Part shown: in pieces, positions 26,021-35,138 of the stretch | Numbering within the stretch: position 1 is the stretch's first letter | How the letters are laid out: each line of letters starts with the position of its first letter | NCBI GenBank assembly: GCA_036496605.1 | Contig: DASXKV010000050.1 | Location: 248,001-312,000 of the forward strand | Direction of reading: 5' to 3' | Length of the DNA stretch: 64,000 nt | Source: Gemmatimonadaceae bacterium | Lineage (GTDB): Bacteria; Gemmatimonadota; Gemmatimonadetes; Gemmatimonadales; Gemmatimonadaceae | Program-made: the position numbers and the translations under genes | Notes under the pieces: generated by a model | Databases searched by the model: none | What the model saw: only the letters and a program-made list of their open reading frames with translations | Told to the model about the DNA's origin: nothing

Positions 26021-27676
26021 ATGCCCCCGCAGGGACTCACCGCCGGCCGGCTTGCCGCCGGCCTAACGATTGGTTGCTTGCTCTCCGCGTGCCGCCCCAC
26101 GCCGTCACCGCAGACCGCGGCGACGCCCGCAACGCGCCCACGACCCGTACAGATGGCACCGCTCGCCACGCTCAACGCACACCGCGTCATCCCCGAGCCC
26201 GTTTCGGTGAGCGCGGGTACGGGCGCGCCCTTCGCGCTCAGTGCGACGACGGCGATCGTCGTCCCCGCGAACAACGCTGACGCGGCGCGCGTCGCCGAGC
26301 AGCTCGCCGCAATGCTCCGGCGCTCGACGGGCTACCCTTACCCCGTCTCCACTGCCGACACGCCCGTGCCTAACGGCGCAATCGTGCTCCGGCTCGGCGG
26401 CGGTGCGGAGCTTGGGAGCGAAGGCTACGACCTCACGATCGATGCGAATGCGGCGCAGATCCTCGCCAGCACCGCTGCCGGGCTCTTTTACGGGACGCAA
26501 ACGCTCCGTCAACTGCTCCCCGCACCGGTCGAGGCCGAACAGAATGAGCTGCGGATGGTCAGCGCGTGGACGCTTCCGCCCGGCAGGATCATCGATCACC
26601 CACGCTTTGCGTGGCGTGGAGCGATGCTCGACGTCGCTCGCCATTTCTTCACCGTCCACGAAGTGAAAGAGACGATCGACCTCCTCGCACTCTACAAGCT
26701 GAATACACTGCACCTGCACCTCTCCGACGACCAGGGATGGCGCATTGCGATAGACTCCTGGCCCAACCTCACGATCGTTGGAGGTAGCACCGAGGTCGGA
26801 GGTCATCCCGGTGGCTTCTACACCAAGCAGGACTACGCGTCGATCGTTAGGTACGCGCAGGATCGGTTCATCACGATCGTGCCGGAGATCGACATGCCGG
26901 CGCACACCAACGCCGCGATCGCTTCTTATCCGCAACTCGGATGCAGCAAGCCGACCCCGGGCGTCTATGGCGGGACGCAAGGAGCCGGCGTCTACACTGG
27001 TATCGCCGTCGGCTTCAGCTCACTCTGCCCAGACAGCGAGGTGGTTTACAAGTTCATCGACGACGTCGTGCGCGAGTTGAGCGCGATGACGCCGGGCCCG
27101 TACTTCCACGTCGGCGGCGACGAGGTCGAAGCGCTCACGAACGAGCAGTACGCGCGCTTCGTCAATCGAGTGCAGGACGTCGTCTACAAGTACAACAAGA
27201 CGATGGTCGGCTGGGAGGAGATCGGCAAAGCGCAGCTCCGTCCGACGACGATCGCACAGCAATGGAAGAGCGACAGCGCGCTGCTCGCGTTCAAGCAGGG
27301 CGCCAAGCTCCTGCTCTCGCCGGCGAGCAAAGCCTATCTCGACATGAAGTACACGCCTTCGACCGAGCTCGGTCTCGACTGGGCGGGCTACGTCGATCTG
27401 CGCACGTCGTATGACTGGGATCCTGTGACATACCTGCAGGGTGTCCCGGAGCAGGCCGTCGTCGGCGTCGAGGCGCCGCTCTGGTCCGAGACGGTGCAGA
27501 ACATCACCGCGGCGCAGTACATGATCGTTCCTCGACTTCCGGCGATCGCCGAGGTCGCCTGGACGCCCGCATCGGCCAAGAACTGGGACAGTTTCCGTTC
27601 GCGGATCGCCGCGCACGCCCCGCGCTGGCGATTCCTCGGCGTGAACTACTATCCGTCACCAGAGGTTGCGTGGTGA
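26021..27676 (+). CDS. Beta-N-acetylhexosaminidase (GH20) lipoprotein
   Basis: A 551-residue exported enzyme that removes terminal GlcNAc/GalNAc. Lipoprotein signal GLTIGCLLSAC; a GH20b N-terminal domain (SAGLF YGTQTLRQLL region), then the catalytic barrel with RGAMLDVARHFF, LHLSDDQGWRI, PEIDMPAH and the catalytic pair in HVGGDE (Asp367-Glu368). C-terminal WSETVQNITAAQYMIVPRL is typical. Acts in chitin or peptidoglycan/glycan turnover, in keeping with the neighbouring YdjC-like deacetylase. Confidence 0.93.
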   Translation: MPPQGLTAGRLAAGLTIGCLLSACRPTPSPQTAATPATRPRPVQMAPLATLNAHRVIPEPVSVSAGTGAPFALSATTAIVVPANNADAARVAEQLAAMLRRSTGYPYPVSTADTPVPNGAIVLRLGGGAELGSEGYDLTIDANAAQILASTAAGLFYGTQTLRQLLPAPVEAEQNELRMVSAWTLPPGRIIDHPRFAWRGAMLDVARHFFTVHEVKETIDLLALYKLNTLHLHLSDDQGWRIAIDSWPNLTIVGGSTEVGGHPGGFYTKQDYASIVRYAQDRFITIVPEIDMPAHTNAAIASYPQLGCSKPTPGVYGGTQGAGVYTGIAVGFSSLCPDSEVVYKFIDDVVRELSAMTPGPYFHVGGDEVEALTNEQYARFVNRVQDVVYKYNKTMVGWEEIGKAQLRPTTIAQQWKSDSALLAFKQGAKLLLSPASKAYLDMKYTPSTELGLDWAGYVDLRTSYDWDPVTYLQGVPEQAVVGVEAPLWSETVQNITAAQYMIVPRLPAIAEVAWTPASAKNWDSFRSRIAAHAPRWRFLGVNYYPSPEVAW

Positions 27677-27701
27677 TCGTTAGGCCCAACCCTCCACCCT
27701 C

Positions 27702-28124
27702 GTGACTGCTTCTCAGACCGACCGCGCACAACCCGAGTCATTTCGCGGACGCGCGTTGATGGTGTCCCTCACCGTGAACAACCTCGAACGGAGCCGAGAT
27801 TGGTATCGTGACGTCATCGGTTTTACCGTCGATCGCGAGCACCAACGAGACGGCAAATTGATGGCGGTGTCGCTCAAAGCCGGCGCCGTCCAGATCCTGG
27901 TCAACCAGGACGACGGCGCGAAGGGAGCGAATCGCGTCAAAGGCGTCGGCTTCTCGATGCAGATCACGACGACACAGAACATCGACGAGCTCGCGAAGCG
28001 CGCCAAGGATCACGGCGCGACGCTCGACACGGAACCCATGGACACACGGTGGGGGGCACGGATATTCCGCCTCACCGACCCCGACGGATTCAAGCTCACC
28101 ATCTCATCCGAGCGCCCTTCGTGA
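27702..28124 (+). CDS. VOC (glyoxalase/bleomycin-resistance) superfamily protein
   Basis: A 140-residue protein with beta-alpha-beta-beta-beta modules: VSLTVNNLERSRDWYRDVIGF and a C-terminal RIFRLTDPDGFKLTIS. Metal-binding positions are not fully obvious, so it may be a binding protein rather than an enzyme. GTG start at 27702 with a 25-bp gap from GH20; its stop overlaps the GTG of the CPBP gene by 4 bp. Confidence 0.85.
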   Translation: MTASQTDRAQPESFRGRALMVSLTVNNLERSRDWYRDVIGFTVDREHQRDGKLMAVSLKAGAVQILVNQDDGAKGANRVKGVGFSMQITTTQNIDELAKRAKDHGATLDTEPMDTRWGARIFRLTDPDGFKLTISSERPS

Positions 28125-29011
28125 ACCATTCCCAACAGAGTACGCGAGCCTCGCTCGCGACGTTTCTCTGCCTAACGTTTGGCCTCAGCGCGATCTGGTA
28201 CACGCTGATCATCCAGGCGCACAGCCTCGGCGCGCATGGCGGCCTGTACGTCCTCGCGCTCATGTGGTCTCCGGGCACGAGCGCGCTCGTTACGCGTCTG
28301 ATCTTCCAGCGCAACCTGCGCGGCGAAGGGTGGGGCTGGAACATGATCACGACGCGCAGCGCGATCCTCGCGTACCTCCTCCCGTTAGGCTACGCGACCG
28401 TCGCCTATGGACTCGTCTGGGCGACCGGCCTCGGCGGCGTCGATCTCAGCCGGTTCCACTACGGCATCGCAACCTTCCTCGTGGTCGGATCGCTTCAGAG
28501 CTTGATGTCGGCGACCGGCGAGGAGCTCGGCTGGCGCGGCTTCCTCGTGCCGACGCTCGCGAAGACGATGTCGTTCGGACGACTCTCACTCCTGAGCGGC
28601 GCGATCTGGGCCGTCTGGCACATGCCGCTCATCATCTTCGCCGACTACAACGGCGGCACGCCTGCCTGGTACTCGGTGACCTGCTTCGCGCTGATGGTCG
28701 TCGCGCTCGGCGTCCCCTTCGCGTGGCTGCGATTGCGCTCCGGAAGCGTCTGGCCCGCGGCGATCCTGCACGCGTCGCACAATCTGTTCGTCCAGGCCTT
28801 CTTCGATCGCGTGACGGTGGACACGGGCCCGACACGCTGGCTCACGGGTGAATTCGGCGCGGCGTTGGCGCTCGCGATCGTCGTCACAGCGTGGATTTTC
28901 TGGCGGTATCGCGGCTCGGTAATGATGCCTAACGAAGCACCAGGCGTTGCCGCGCCCTCCTTGTCGACGCATGCGGACGCGCTCAATGCGACGCCAGTCG
29001 GCCGCGGCTGA
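28121..29011 (+). CDS. CPBP-family intramembrane metalloprotease
   Basis: A 296-residue protein with about eight membrane segments. The CAAX-protease/bacteriocin-processing signatures are complete: GEELGWRGFLVP (EExxxR), AIWAVWHMPLI (motif with His) and ILHASHNLFVQ (HxxxN). Abi family members cleave within the membrane or give bacteriocin self-immunity. GTG start overlaps the VOC stop (GTGA). Confidence 0.87.
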   Translation: MNHSQQSTRASLATFLCLTFGLSAIWYTLIIQAHSLGAHGGLYVLALMWSPGTSALVTRLIFQRNLRGEGWGWNMITTRSAILAYLLPLGYATVAYGLVWATGLGGVDLSRFHYGIATFLVVGSLQSLMSATGEELGWRGFLVPTLAKTMSFGRLSLLSGAIWAVWHMPLIIFADYNGGTPAWYSVTCFALMVVALGVPFAWLRLRSGSVWPAAILHASHNLFVQAFFDRVTVDTGPTRWLTGEFGAALALAIVVTAWIFWRYRGSVMMPNEAPGVAAPSLSTHADALNATPVGRG

Positions 29012-29036
29012 TCAATGAGGCGTTGGGCCGTCGCAC

Positions 29037-29984
29037 ATGACACGCGTCGACTATGACTCGATCGCGGCGGATTATGACGAACGCTACGCGCGCAACGACT
29101 ACCGCGGGGTCGCCGATGCGCTGACGCGGTTTCTGCGCACGACGAGGTCGCCCGTCGTGCTCGAGGTGGGGTGTGGCACCGGTCATTGGCTTGCCGTCGC
29201 CGCCAGCGCGTCAAGCCTCGTCACCGGCGTCGATCGATCGTGGGAAATGCTCCGCCGCGCGCGACGCGCCGCGCCACGCGCGCTCATCGTCCACGGAACA
29301 GCGGAGCAGCTCCCTTGGGCGTCGCAGAGCATGGATCGCGTGTTCTGCATCAACGCGTTCCATCACTTTGCCGACAAAGCTGCGTTTCTCCGGGAGTGCC
29401 GACGGGTACTGCGTCCGGGCGGCGCGTTCCTCACCGTCGCCATCGATCCGCACATCGCGACTGACAAATGGTGGATCTACGACTACTTCCCGACAAGCCT
29501 CGAGGCCGACCGTCGGCGTTACGCATCCACTGATCTCCTTCGCCGCGATCTTCTCGACCTCGGATTCGCGGCCGCGTCGACCGAGGTTGTGCAACACATG
29601 CCCGCCGAGCGCTCCTTTGACGTCGCTCTCGCGCGCGGATCACTCGAGCGCTCGTCGACATCCCAGCTGATGGTGATCAGCGACGCCGAATACGAGTCGG
29701 GCATTGCGCGTCTCCGAAAGGACCGCCCCGTGCTGCGATCGGATTTGCGACTTTATGGAACAGTCGCCACCCTGTCAGCCCGAGCAGCGCGCCTCACAGT
29801 CCCTGTCATCCTGAGGAGCGAAGCGACGAAGGATCTCCTTTTCACCGCGAGAACCGAGAATGAATGTCACGCTCAGGGCGTGAGGCGCAGACCAGCCGCA
29901 AGCGAGATCAATCGCGGTTTGAAGGATCAAAATCTGAAAGCGCTCACCACGTTTGAGTCGGAGTCGGATGCGCATCATACTTAA
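29037..29984 (+). CDS. Class I SAM-dependent methyltransferase, with a read-through repeat tail
   Basis: 315 residues. A Methyltransf_11 domain occupies about the first 240: YDSIAADYDERYA, VVLEVGCGTGHWL (SAM motif I), FCINAFHHFADK and LRPGGAFLTVAI. From about residue 255 the frame crosses the repeat element near 29804 and reads the diagnostic VILRSEATKDLL, so the last ~60 residues are probably not an ancestral part of the enzyme. The end overlaps the convergent gene by 210 bp. Substrate unknown. Confidence 0.8.
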   Translation: MTRVDYDSIAADYDERYARNDYRGVADALTRFLRTTRSPVVLEVGCGTGHWLAVAASASSLVTGVDRSWEMLRRARRAAPRALIVHGTAEQLPWASQSMDRVFCINAFHHFADKAAFLRECRRVLRPGGAFLTVAIDPHIATDKWWIYDYFPTSLEADRRRYASTDLLRRDLLDLGFAAASTEVVQHMPAERSFDVALARGSLERSSTSQLMVISDAEYESGIARLRKDRPVLRSDLRLYGTVATLSARAARLTVPVILRSEATKDLLFTARTENECHAQGVRRRPAASEINRGLKDQNLKALTTFESESDAHHT

Positions 29985-30188
29985 GAAAAGCCCAAGTATC
30001 GTAACCGCGGTCAAGGGCATCATGATGAACAAGACGACCGCCGCAGTGCGACCTGTAATTGTATTGGGAGATTCCGCGCCTTGTGAAAGCACGACTGCGA
30101 ACCCTGTGACGAAGATCGCGAACTCGATGCCGGCGATTCGCCACAGGATCCTTGCCAGCCTTCCCAGCCCATGGTCTGAAACCTCCAT
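29775..30188 (-). CDS. Small two-helix membrane protein, C-terminus running into the repeat element
   Basis: A 137-residue frame with two membrane segments (IEFAIFVTGFAVVLS; AAVVLFIMMPLTAVTILGLFL) and a basic tail. The last ~35 residues (ILGSRGEKEILRRFAPQDDR) are the reverse reading of the repeat at 29804. ATG 30188 shares the palindrome CATG with the divergent gene at 30187. No family recognised; the true end may be upstream of the repeat. Confidence 0.5.
   Translation of the reverse strand: MEVSDHGLGRLARILWRIAGIEFAIFVTGFAVVLSQGAESPNTITGRTAAVVLFIMMPLTAVTILGLFLSMMRIRLRLKRGERFQILILQTAIDLACGWSAPHALSVTFILGSRGEKEILRRFAPQDDRDCEARCSG
29804..29840. repeat. Dispersed SEATKDL-type intergenic repeat
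   Basis: Starts near TGTCATCCTGAGGAGCGA and ends near GATCTCCTT. This sequence is recognisable as a widespread bacterial repeat that, when translated, gives VILRSEATKDL. It lies at the junction of the convergent methyltransferase and membrane-protein genes and forms the 3' end of both frames. Confidence 0.75.
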
Positions 30189-30573
30189 GCGACACCTCCT
30201 CCTATACCGTATACCCTTTCTCGGTTTCGTGCTCGCGACAACTTTGGCTGTTGCGAGTTGTGGCAAATTCGCTCAACAGGCCGATGCCCAATTCGGCGAT
30301 CAGCATTTCAAAACATCGATCGCATTGGTCGAGCTGTATCATGTGCGACATGGCGCCTATCCCGCCTCGCTCGCGGATCTAGACTTCATTGGCGATTGGG
30401 ACAAGATCGCGTTGGTCAACGTTCGCTACGAGCGACTGTCCGACGGCTATGCGCTCGATGTCGTGCGAGGTTGGGTCGGCAAACCCACGATCAGCTACCC
30501 GAAGGAGTTCTGGCACGGGCTCGGGTTGAAGCGAACGAATGTAGCCATGATACCGCCGCCAAACGGCGATTGA
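30187..30573 (+). CDS. Small lipoprotein, type-IV-pilin-like G-region
   Basis: 128 residues: lipoprotein signal (FVLATTLAVASC) then a soluble domain with IALVELYHVRHGAYPASLADL, a pattern seen in pseudopilin/GspG-like proteins (YxxxHGxYPxSLxDL). It is likely a surface or periplasmic protein. Divergent start with the membrane protein via CATG, and the following gene begins 4 nt after its stop. Confidence 0.65.
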   Translation: MRHLLLYRIPFLGFVLATTLAVASCGKFAQQADAQFGDQHFKTSIALVELYHVRHGAYPASLADLDFIGDWDKIALVNVRYERLSDGYALDVVRGWVGKPTISYPKEFWHGLGLKRTNVAMIPPPNGD

Positions 30574-30576
30574 GCT

Positions 30577-31425
30577 ATGCGTGACCCGTCGGGAATACGA
30601 GCAGAGTTCGACGAGGAATGCCGACGCGTCGGCGTGCGACTCGACGATGTCCTGCATTTGCTCGACCCATCGCCGCCGCGTGTGCCAGGACTGCACGCAA
30701 TTGGATTCGACCTCGCCGTGGGCCTCGAGTATCTCCAGGCCATGCCGGACAATGCCGGCACGATCGCGTTCGTCGAGTGCATGCGGCCGCATCTGCTGCT
30801 GGCCGCCCATCACCGCGCAACGTTGGCCGGCGCGCAACAAGGAGCCTTACAGGCCGGGCCGAGAGTCGAGTTGTCCCCCGCGCCCATCATGGCGTACCGA
30901 ACGATGCGCGAGATCGACGATTACGAAGAGTACTTGCTCGCGGTCGTCTGTTCGCTCAGCGGCGACGACGCGGCACGCGATCGCGTGCTCGAGCGTCGCG
31001 GCATCTACACGCGATACGCAGAGATCTTCGACGCGTACCTCGAGCTCGCCGGCGACGGCGTCGAGGGAGCCGAGGCCCTGCGGCGCGCGACCTTTCTCTA
31101 CTGGTGCTCCGCGACTCAACCAGCGTGCCTAACGGGCGTGGCCGAGTTGGCCGAGTCGCAGGAGTTGGATGTCGTCGAAACGCTCGACCATCTCTGCGAG
31201 CGAGGCACGCTCGATCCGCAGTTGCGCTGGATGCTCGGCTACTATCACGGTCGCTTCCCGGCTGTGTTCGGCCGCTTCGAAAAGACGCGTGCGCTGCAGC
31301 GCGTGCTCAGGCGGACATTTCCCGAAGCATGGCGCGCCGCCGAGCCCGAGACGCGAGATTTTGAGCATCGCGGCCTCATGGGAAGGTTCTGGAATGACGT
31401 CATCACGAGCGCGACTGACGACTGA
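30577..31425 (+). CDS. Conserved protein of unknown function (intact copy of a duplicated gene)
   Basis: 282 residues, acidic and helical, without signal or membrane segment. Notable segments: RLDDVLHLLDPSPPRVPGL, ELAESQELDVVETLDHLC, RWMLGYYHGRFPAVFGRF and GLMGRFWNDVI. A decayed second copy lies at 35139-35709. No family recognised. It begins 4 bp after the lipoprotein stop, so the two probably form one unit; the convergent DUF4249 gene ends 6 bp away. Confidence 0.75.
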   Translation: MRDPSGIRAEFDEECRRVGVRLDDVLHLLDPSPPRVPGLHAIGFDLAVGLEYLQAMPDNAGTIAFVECMRPHLLLAAHHRATLAGAQQGALQAGPRVELSPAPIMAYRTMREIDDYEEYLLAVVCSLSGDDAARDRVLERRGIYTRYAEIFDAYLELAGDGVEGAEALRRATFLYWCSATQPACLTGVAELAESQELDVVETLDHLCERGTLDPQLRWMLGYYHGRFPAVFGRFEKTRALQRVLRRTFPEAWRAAEPETRDFEHRGLMGRFWNDVITSATDD

Positions 31426-31430
31426 CACAA

Positions 31431-32618
31431 CTATTGCCGCACGAACTTGAACGGCCCGCCACCAATTCGAAAGTTGCCCGTGATCGTGTCGCCCTTGAGC
31501 GTCCCGTCGAAGACCTCCGTAGTGTCCGCCGCCGACCACGCCGAGAGGAGAACCAGCTCGAGCTGGCCATTGTGCGCCGAGCCGAGCATCCCGCACGGAA
31601 GACAACCGACGTAGCCGAGGCGCGGGCGCGGCCAGTATTGCCCGCTCAGTGCATCGGCTTGACCACTGCGCGACCCCGGCGACTCGACCCAGATGTTGAA
31701 CTCGGTGAACTGCGCGCCGAGTGCGGGAATCGTCGATTGGTCGAGCTGAAAGCGGCCCTCGATCGCCTCCGTCTGCGGTGCCGTAACCTGCACGCTGTCG
31801 TACCGCAGCCTGACGAGTGAGCCGAACACGCCGAGTCCACCGCTCACACGACTGATCAGCCCCTCGCCCGAAAGCGGATCGTTGTGCGTCCGATACCAGT
31901 CGTAGTAGTTGGAGTCGACGGCGGACACCGTCACCGCTTGCGCGAATCCCGGGATGAAGACGTGCGGCAGGTCGTCGAGATCCGCGTTGCGCAACATCCC
32001 GGGAAGCTGCACGTGCGTGCTCTCGGTGAAGAACGAGCGCGGCCCGAATGGCGTCTCGACGCGCACGAAGTAGCTCCGCGCCGTCGGCGACGCCGGCCAG
32101 TCGAGCATCAGCGTGGCGCTCGAGCGATCGAAGCTGCCTAACGCCGCGCTCATCGCCGTCGCACCGTCCGGCACCGACGTCTCGGCGCTGAGCTGCTCAC
32201 CCGCGGTCGTTACCACCGTGAGCCGGTACGTCGCGTTCCGTTGGAGTGAGCTGCCCGCGAGCGCGAAACGGTAGACACCGTGCCCGGCCCCAGGGCCGCC
32301 GTTGTTGTCCTCGTGCGCGACGAGCGTGCCGCCGTCCGGCGTCGTCAGCGTCATGAGCGCCCCGGTCTCCGCGATCCCCGCGTCGCTCCCGATCGGATCC
32401 TCGAGATCGAACGACGGCGCGATGATGTCGACGCGCCCGGAATTCGTGCGCTCCAGTAGCACGACTTGGGTCTGCGCGCTTCCGCTCAACACACCGTGCA
32501 GTGCGAGCTGCGGCGTCGTGCGCGGAATCGCCGTCTTATCGAGCTCGCACCCGCAGACGAGCGCGACGAGGACCGGAGAGTACTTCCTCAACTCAAAACG
32601 CAACGCGTACCCCCACAC
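31431..32618 (-). CDS. DUF4249-like outer-membrane lipoprotein
   Basis: A 395-residue protein with a lipoprotein signal (YSPVLVALVCGC) and beta-rich repeats. Members of DUF4249 are found next to TonB receptors, as here: its start overlaps the receptor stop by 26 bp. It probably acts as an accessory surface lipoprotein of the receptor, in the way SusD-like proteins do, though it is not SusD. A late CGCGMLG-type cysteine pair (GCLPCGM) is present. Confidence 0.75.
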   Translation of the reverse strand: MWGYALRFELRKYSPVLVALVCGCELDKTAIPRTTPQLALHGVLSGSAQTQVVLLERTNSGRVDIIAPSFDLEDPIGSDAGIAETGALMTLTTPDGGTLVAHEDNNGGPGAGHGVYRFALAGSSLQRNATYRLTVVTTAGEQLSAETSVPDGATAMSAALGSFDRSSATLMLDWPASPTARSYFVRVETPFGPRSFFTESTHVQLPGMLRNADLDDLPHVFIPGFAQAVTVSAVDSNYYDWYRTHNDPLSGEGLISRVSGGLGVFGSLVRLRYDSVQVTAPQTEAIEGRFQLDQSTIPALGAQFTEFNIWVESPGSRSGQADALSGQYWPRPRLGYVGCLPCGMLGSAHNGQLELVLLSAWSAADTTEVFDGTLKGDTITGNFRIGGGPFKFVRQ

Positions 32619-34917
32619 TCGGCAGAATCGGAAACTGGGTGTATCCTCGCCGCGTCGGACTGGCGGTCGCGTAGTCGTAGAAATAAACGAAGACGTTGCG
32701 CGCGTTGTACGCGTTGACGACGCTCACGTACGGCGCAACGGTCGCTCCGCGCACCGTCATCTCTCGCGAGACGTCGAGATCCAGCCGTTGCGTCGCCGGG
32801 AAGCGCGCCGAGTTGCGTGCCCCGCCTAACGGCTCGAGATAGATCGGCGGATTCCCCGTTCCCCACGTATCGTTTGCGGGATCATAAACTCGGCGGGCGA
32901 TCTGGCCGACGATCGGCGTGTAGGGCGTTCCCGTCGCGTAGCCGAGGCGCGCACCGATGCGGTAGTGCGCAAGCCGCCACGTCGCGACGGCATTGACATC
33001 GTGTCGCCGGTCATTGCCCGGAGCCCACCGCACGCCGTCGCGCTCGTGCGACGCGACACCGTACGAGTACGAAAGCCAACCCGTTGGCCCTCGCGCCGGC
33101 TGCCAACGCGCTAGCAGATCGACCCCGTAGGTGAGACCAGTCGCGGCGAAAAACTCGTCGCCGCGGACCGTTGGATCTTCGTACGGATTCGCGTCGAGGA
33201 CGCGATCGTACTTCTTCACGTAGCCCTCGATCTTGATCGACGTCGTCTCCAGTCGTCGCTCCACGCCCGCGACCCAGTGCCACGCCGTCTCGACGGGAAT
33301 GTACTGATCGCTCGCGAGCCAGATGTCGAAGAAGCGGAACGGACCGTCGCCGGCGAGCGAATGCATGTTCTGCGTGACGCGGCCGGCCGCCGCAGTGAGC
33401 GCGATCGTCGGCGTCGCGAAGTATTTGACGGACAGTCTCGGCGACAACGCCGCCCAATCACGACCGCCGCTGAGCGCGTCGCCGCGCAATCCACCTTCGA
33501 TCACCCAGCGGTAGGACACACGCCAGATGTCATCGAGCCATGCCGCATACGACATCGGGTCCTGGACGATGTCGAACGCGCTTGTTCCCGTCTCGGCCGA
33601 GCTGGATGAATAACCAACGTGCGTCGACGCGACCTCGTAACCGAGCGACCAGTCGTTGGCGCTGGTGCGCATCGCCAAAGACCCGTTTACTCGAACGTCG
33701 CGCACGTCGCTGCGCTGCGTCTCGGCGCCTTCCCCGATGTCGAGGCGCGTCGAGAACGCCGATGTGGAGACGCGCTGCTCGAACGAAATCCTCGAGGTGA
33801 AGTCCTTCGACAGCGTCGCGCCAACGACGCGGTTCCCCCAATCGTACTGCCACCCTCCCTGCCCCGCGCTCGAGAAGCTCGAGTCGTTGACCAGGCTGGC
33901 GAGGTTCAGATCGAGCAGGTCCTTGCCCGCGTATCCAGTGACGGCGACACGCCAGGCGTTAGGCAGCGTGTACGCGACATGTCCCTCGAGATCGACGAAG
34001 TGATAGGGGAAGTTGTCGCGGCTGAAGGCAGCCGCGACGGCATCGGCATAGGTCCGCCGGGCGGCGAAGCTCCAGTTGCCGCGGCCACTGCCCAACGCGC
34101 CGGCGAGCCGGGCCGACGTCGCGAGCACGGAGACGTCGGTCGTCCCGTGGATTCCCGCGCGCGTCTCATCTGCCGAGTGCACGTCGAGCACACTCGAGAG
34201 GCGGCCGTCGTAGCGCGCGGGGAAGGCACCGGTCATGAGCTCGATACCACCGACGGTCGCGTCCATGAACGTCGAGAACAGCCCGCCCATGTGAAATGGA
34301 TTGTAGATCGGAATCCCGTCGAGCAGCACGAGATTCTGGTCGGCGCTCCCGCCGCGAACATTGAGCCCCGTATTGTAGTCGTTGCGCGCGCTCACGCCCG
34401 CGAGGAGCTGGACGACGCGCGCGACGTCCGGCTCTCCGATCGCAGGCACACCTGCCATCAGACGCGCGGGCATCGCGATCGTGCCGACGTTCGGTCGCGC
34501 GGTAAACGACTCGACCTCAGTGCGCGCGACGTCGGTGCGGACGGGCGCGAGCTGCTGCGCCTCCGTCTCCAATACGATGCTCACGCGAAGCGTATCGTTA
34601 GGCGCGACGCCGACAACACGATCGAGCGACCGGTAGCCGAGGCGCTGGATGTGAATCGTCGCGCGGCCGGCCGGAACGTTGATGAGCGCGAACCGGCCGG
34701 CGGAGTCGGTCGTAGTTCGTACAGCGCTGCCACTGACGCCGACCGCCGCACCGGGAATTGGCGAGCTATCGGGCCGGCTCGTCACTCGACCGATGATGAT
34801 TCCACTACTCGGCGTTTGTGCGCCGAGCATCGCGGGAACGAAGAAGATCAGCAGGCCCTTTACAGGGTTCACGAACTCGTGCCTGGAGAAAGGTCGCCAA
34901 ATCTGCGCCCGCGGCAT
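32593..34917 (-). CDS. TonB-dependent receptor with carboxypeptidase-regulatory-like N-terminal domain
   Basis: 774 residues: signal peptide (LLIFFVPAMLGAQ), a CarboxypepD_reg-like domain (IIIGRVTSRPDSSPIPGAAV..YRSLDRVV), a plug with NVRGGSADQNLVLLDGIPIYNPFH, then a 22-strand barrel ending in GVRVAF. It imports an unknown large substrate with TonB energy. The ATG at 34917 gives a basic leader; GTG 34872 would start right at the signal peptide and is an alternative. A TATACT box lies at 34944. Confidence 0.92.
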   Translation of the reverse strand: MPRAQIWRPFSRHEFVNPVKGLLIFFVPAMLGAQTPSSGIIIGRVTSRPDSSPIPGAAVGVSGSAVRTTTDSAGRFALINVPAGRATIHIQRLGYRSLDRVVGVAPNDTLRVSIVLETEAQQLAPVRTDVARTEVESFTARPNVGTIAMPARLMAGVPAIGEPDVARVVQLLAGVSARNDYNTGLNVRGGSADQNLVLLDGIPIYNPFHMGGLFSTFMDATVGGIELMTGAFPARYDGRLSSVLDVHSADETRAGIHGTTDVSVLATSARLAGALGSGRGNWSFAARRTYADAVAAAFSRDNFPYHFVDLEGHVAYTLPNAWRVAVTGYAGKDLLDLNLASLVNDSSFSSAGQGGWQYDWGNRVVGATLSKDFTSRISFEQRVSTSAFSTRLDIGEGAETQRSDVRDVRVNGSLAMRTSANDWSLGYEVASTHVGYSSSSAETGTSAFDIVQDPMSYAAWLDDIWRVSYRWVIEGGLRGDALSGGRDWAALSPRLSVKYFATPTIALTAAAGRVTQNMHSLAGDGPFRFFDIWLASDQYIPVETAWHWVAGVERRLETTSIKIEGYVKKYDRVLDANPYEDPTVRGDEFFAATGLTYGVDLLARWQPARGPTGWLSYSYGVASHERDGVRWAPGNDRRHDVNAVATWRLAHYRIGARLGYATGTPYTPIVGQIARRVYDPANDTWGTGNPPIYLEPLGGARNSARFPATQRLDLDVSREMTVRGATVAPYVSVVNAYNARNVFVYFYDYATASPTRRGYTQFPILPSVGVRVAF

Positions 34918-34943
34918 CGGCGTGTCCAGCGGCCTGCACGTTC

Positions 34944-34949
34944 AGTATA
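34944..34949 (-). promoter_or_regulatory. Possible -10 box of the TonB receptor gene
   Basis: TATACT on the minus strand about 27 nt before the ATG at 34917, in an AT-richer patch. The -35 box is unclear. Confidence 0.3.
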
Positions 34950-35037
34950 GTTCTACTGTTCGATGTCGTGCGGCAGCCGGCAACCGTTGATCGAGGAGCG
35001 CTGCTGCCTAACGGCGCTACCTCGGCCTTGGACGTGA

Positions 35038-35136
35038 AACGCGTCCGACTTTGATTCGGTCGCAGCAGACTATGACAAACGCGACGCGCGAAACGGTAGA
35101 TCCGGTACCCAGTGCCGCGGCCTAACGGCGAATGAG
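35038..35136 (+). pseudogene. Remnant of a methyltransferase N-terminus and a lipoprotein 3' end
   Basis: Bases 35038-35102 align with the start of the 29037 methyltransferase gene (here SDFDSVAADYDKRDARN against VDYDSIAADYDERYARN). The next stretch matches the last codons of the 30187 lipoprotein gene and its spacer (CCTAACGGCGAATGAGCTATG against CCAAACGGCGATTGAGCTATG, from 30565). The middle of that block has been deleted. It is the left part of a duplicated and decayed copy of the 29.0-31.4 kb region. Confidence 0.7.
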
Positions 35137-35138
35137 CT

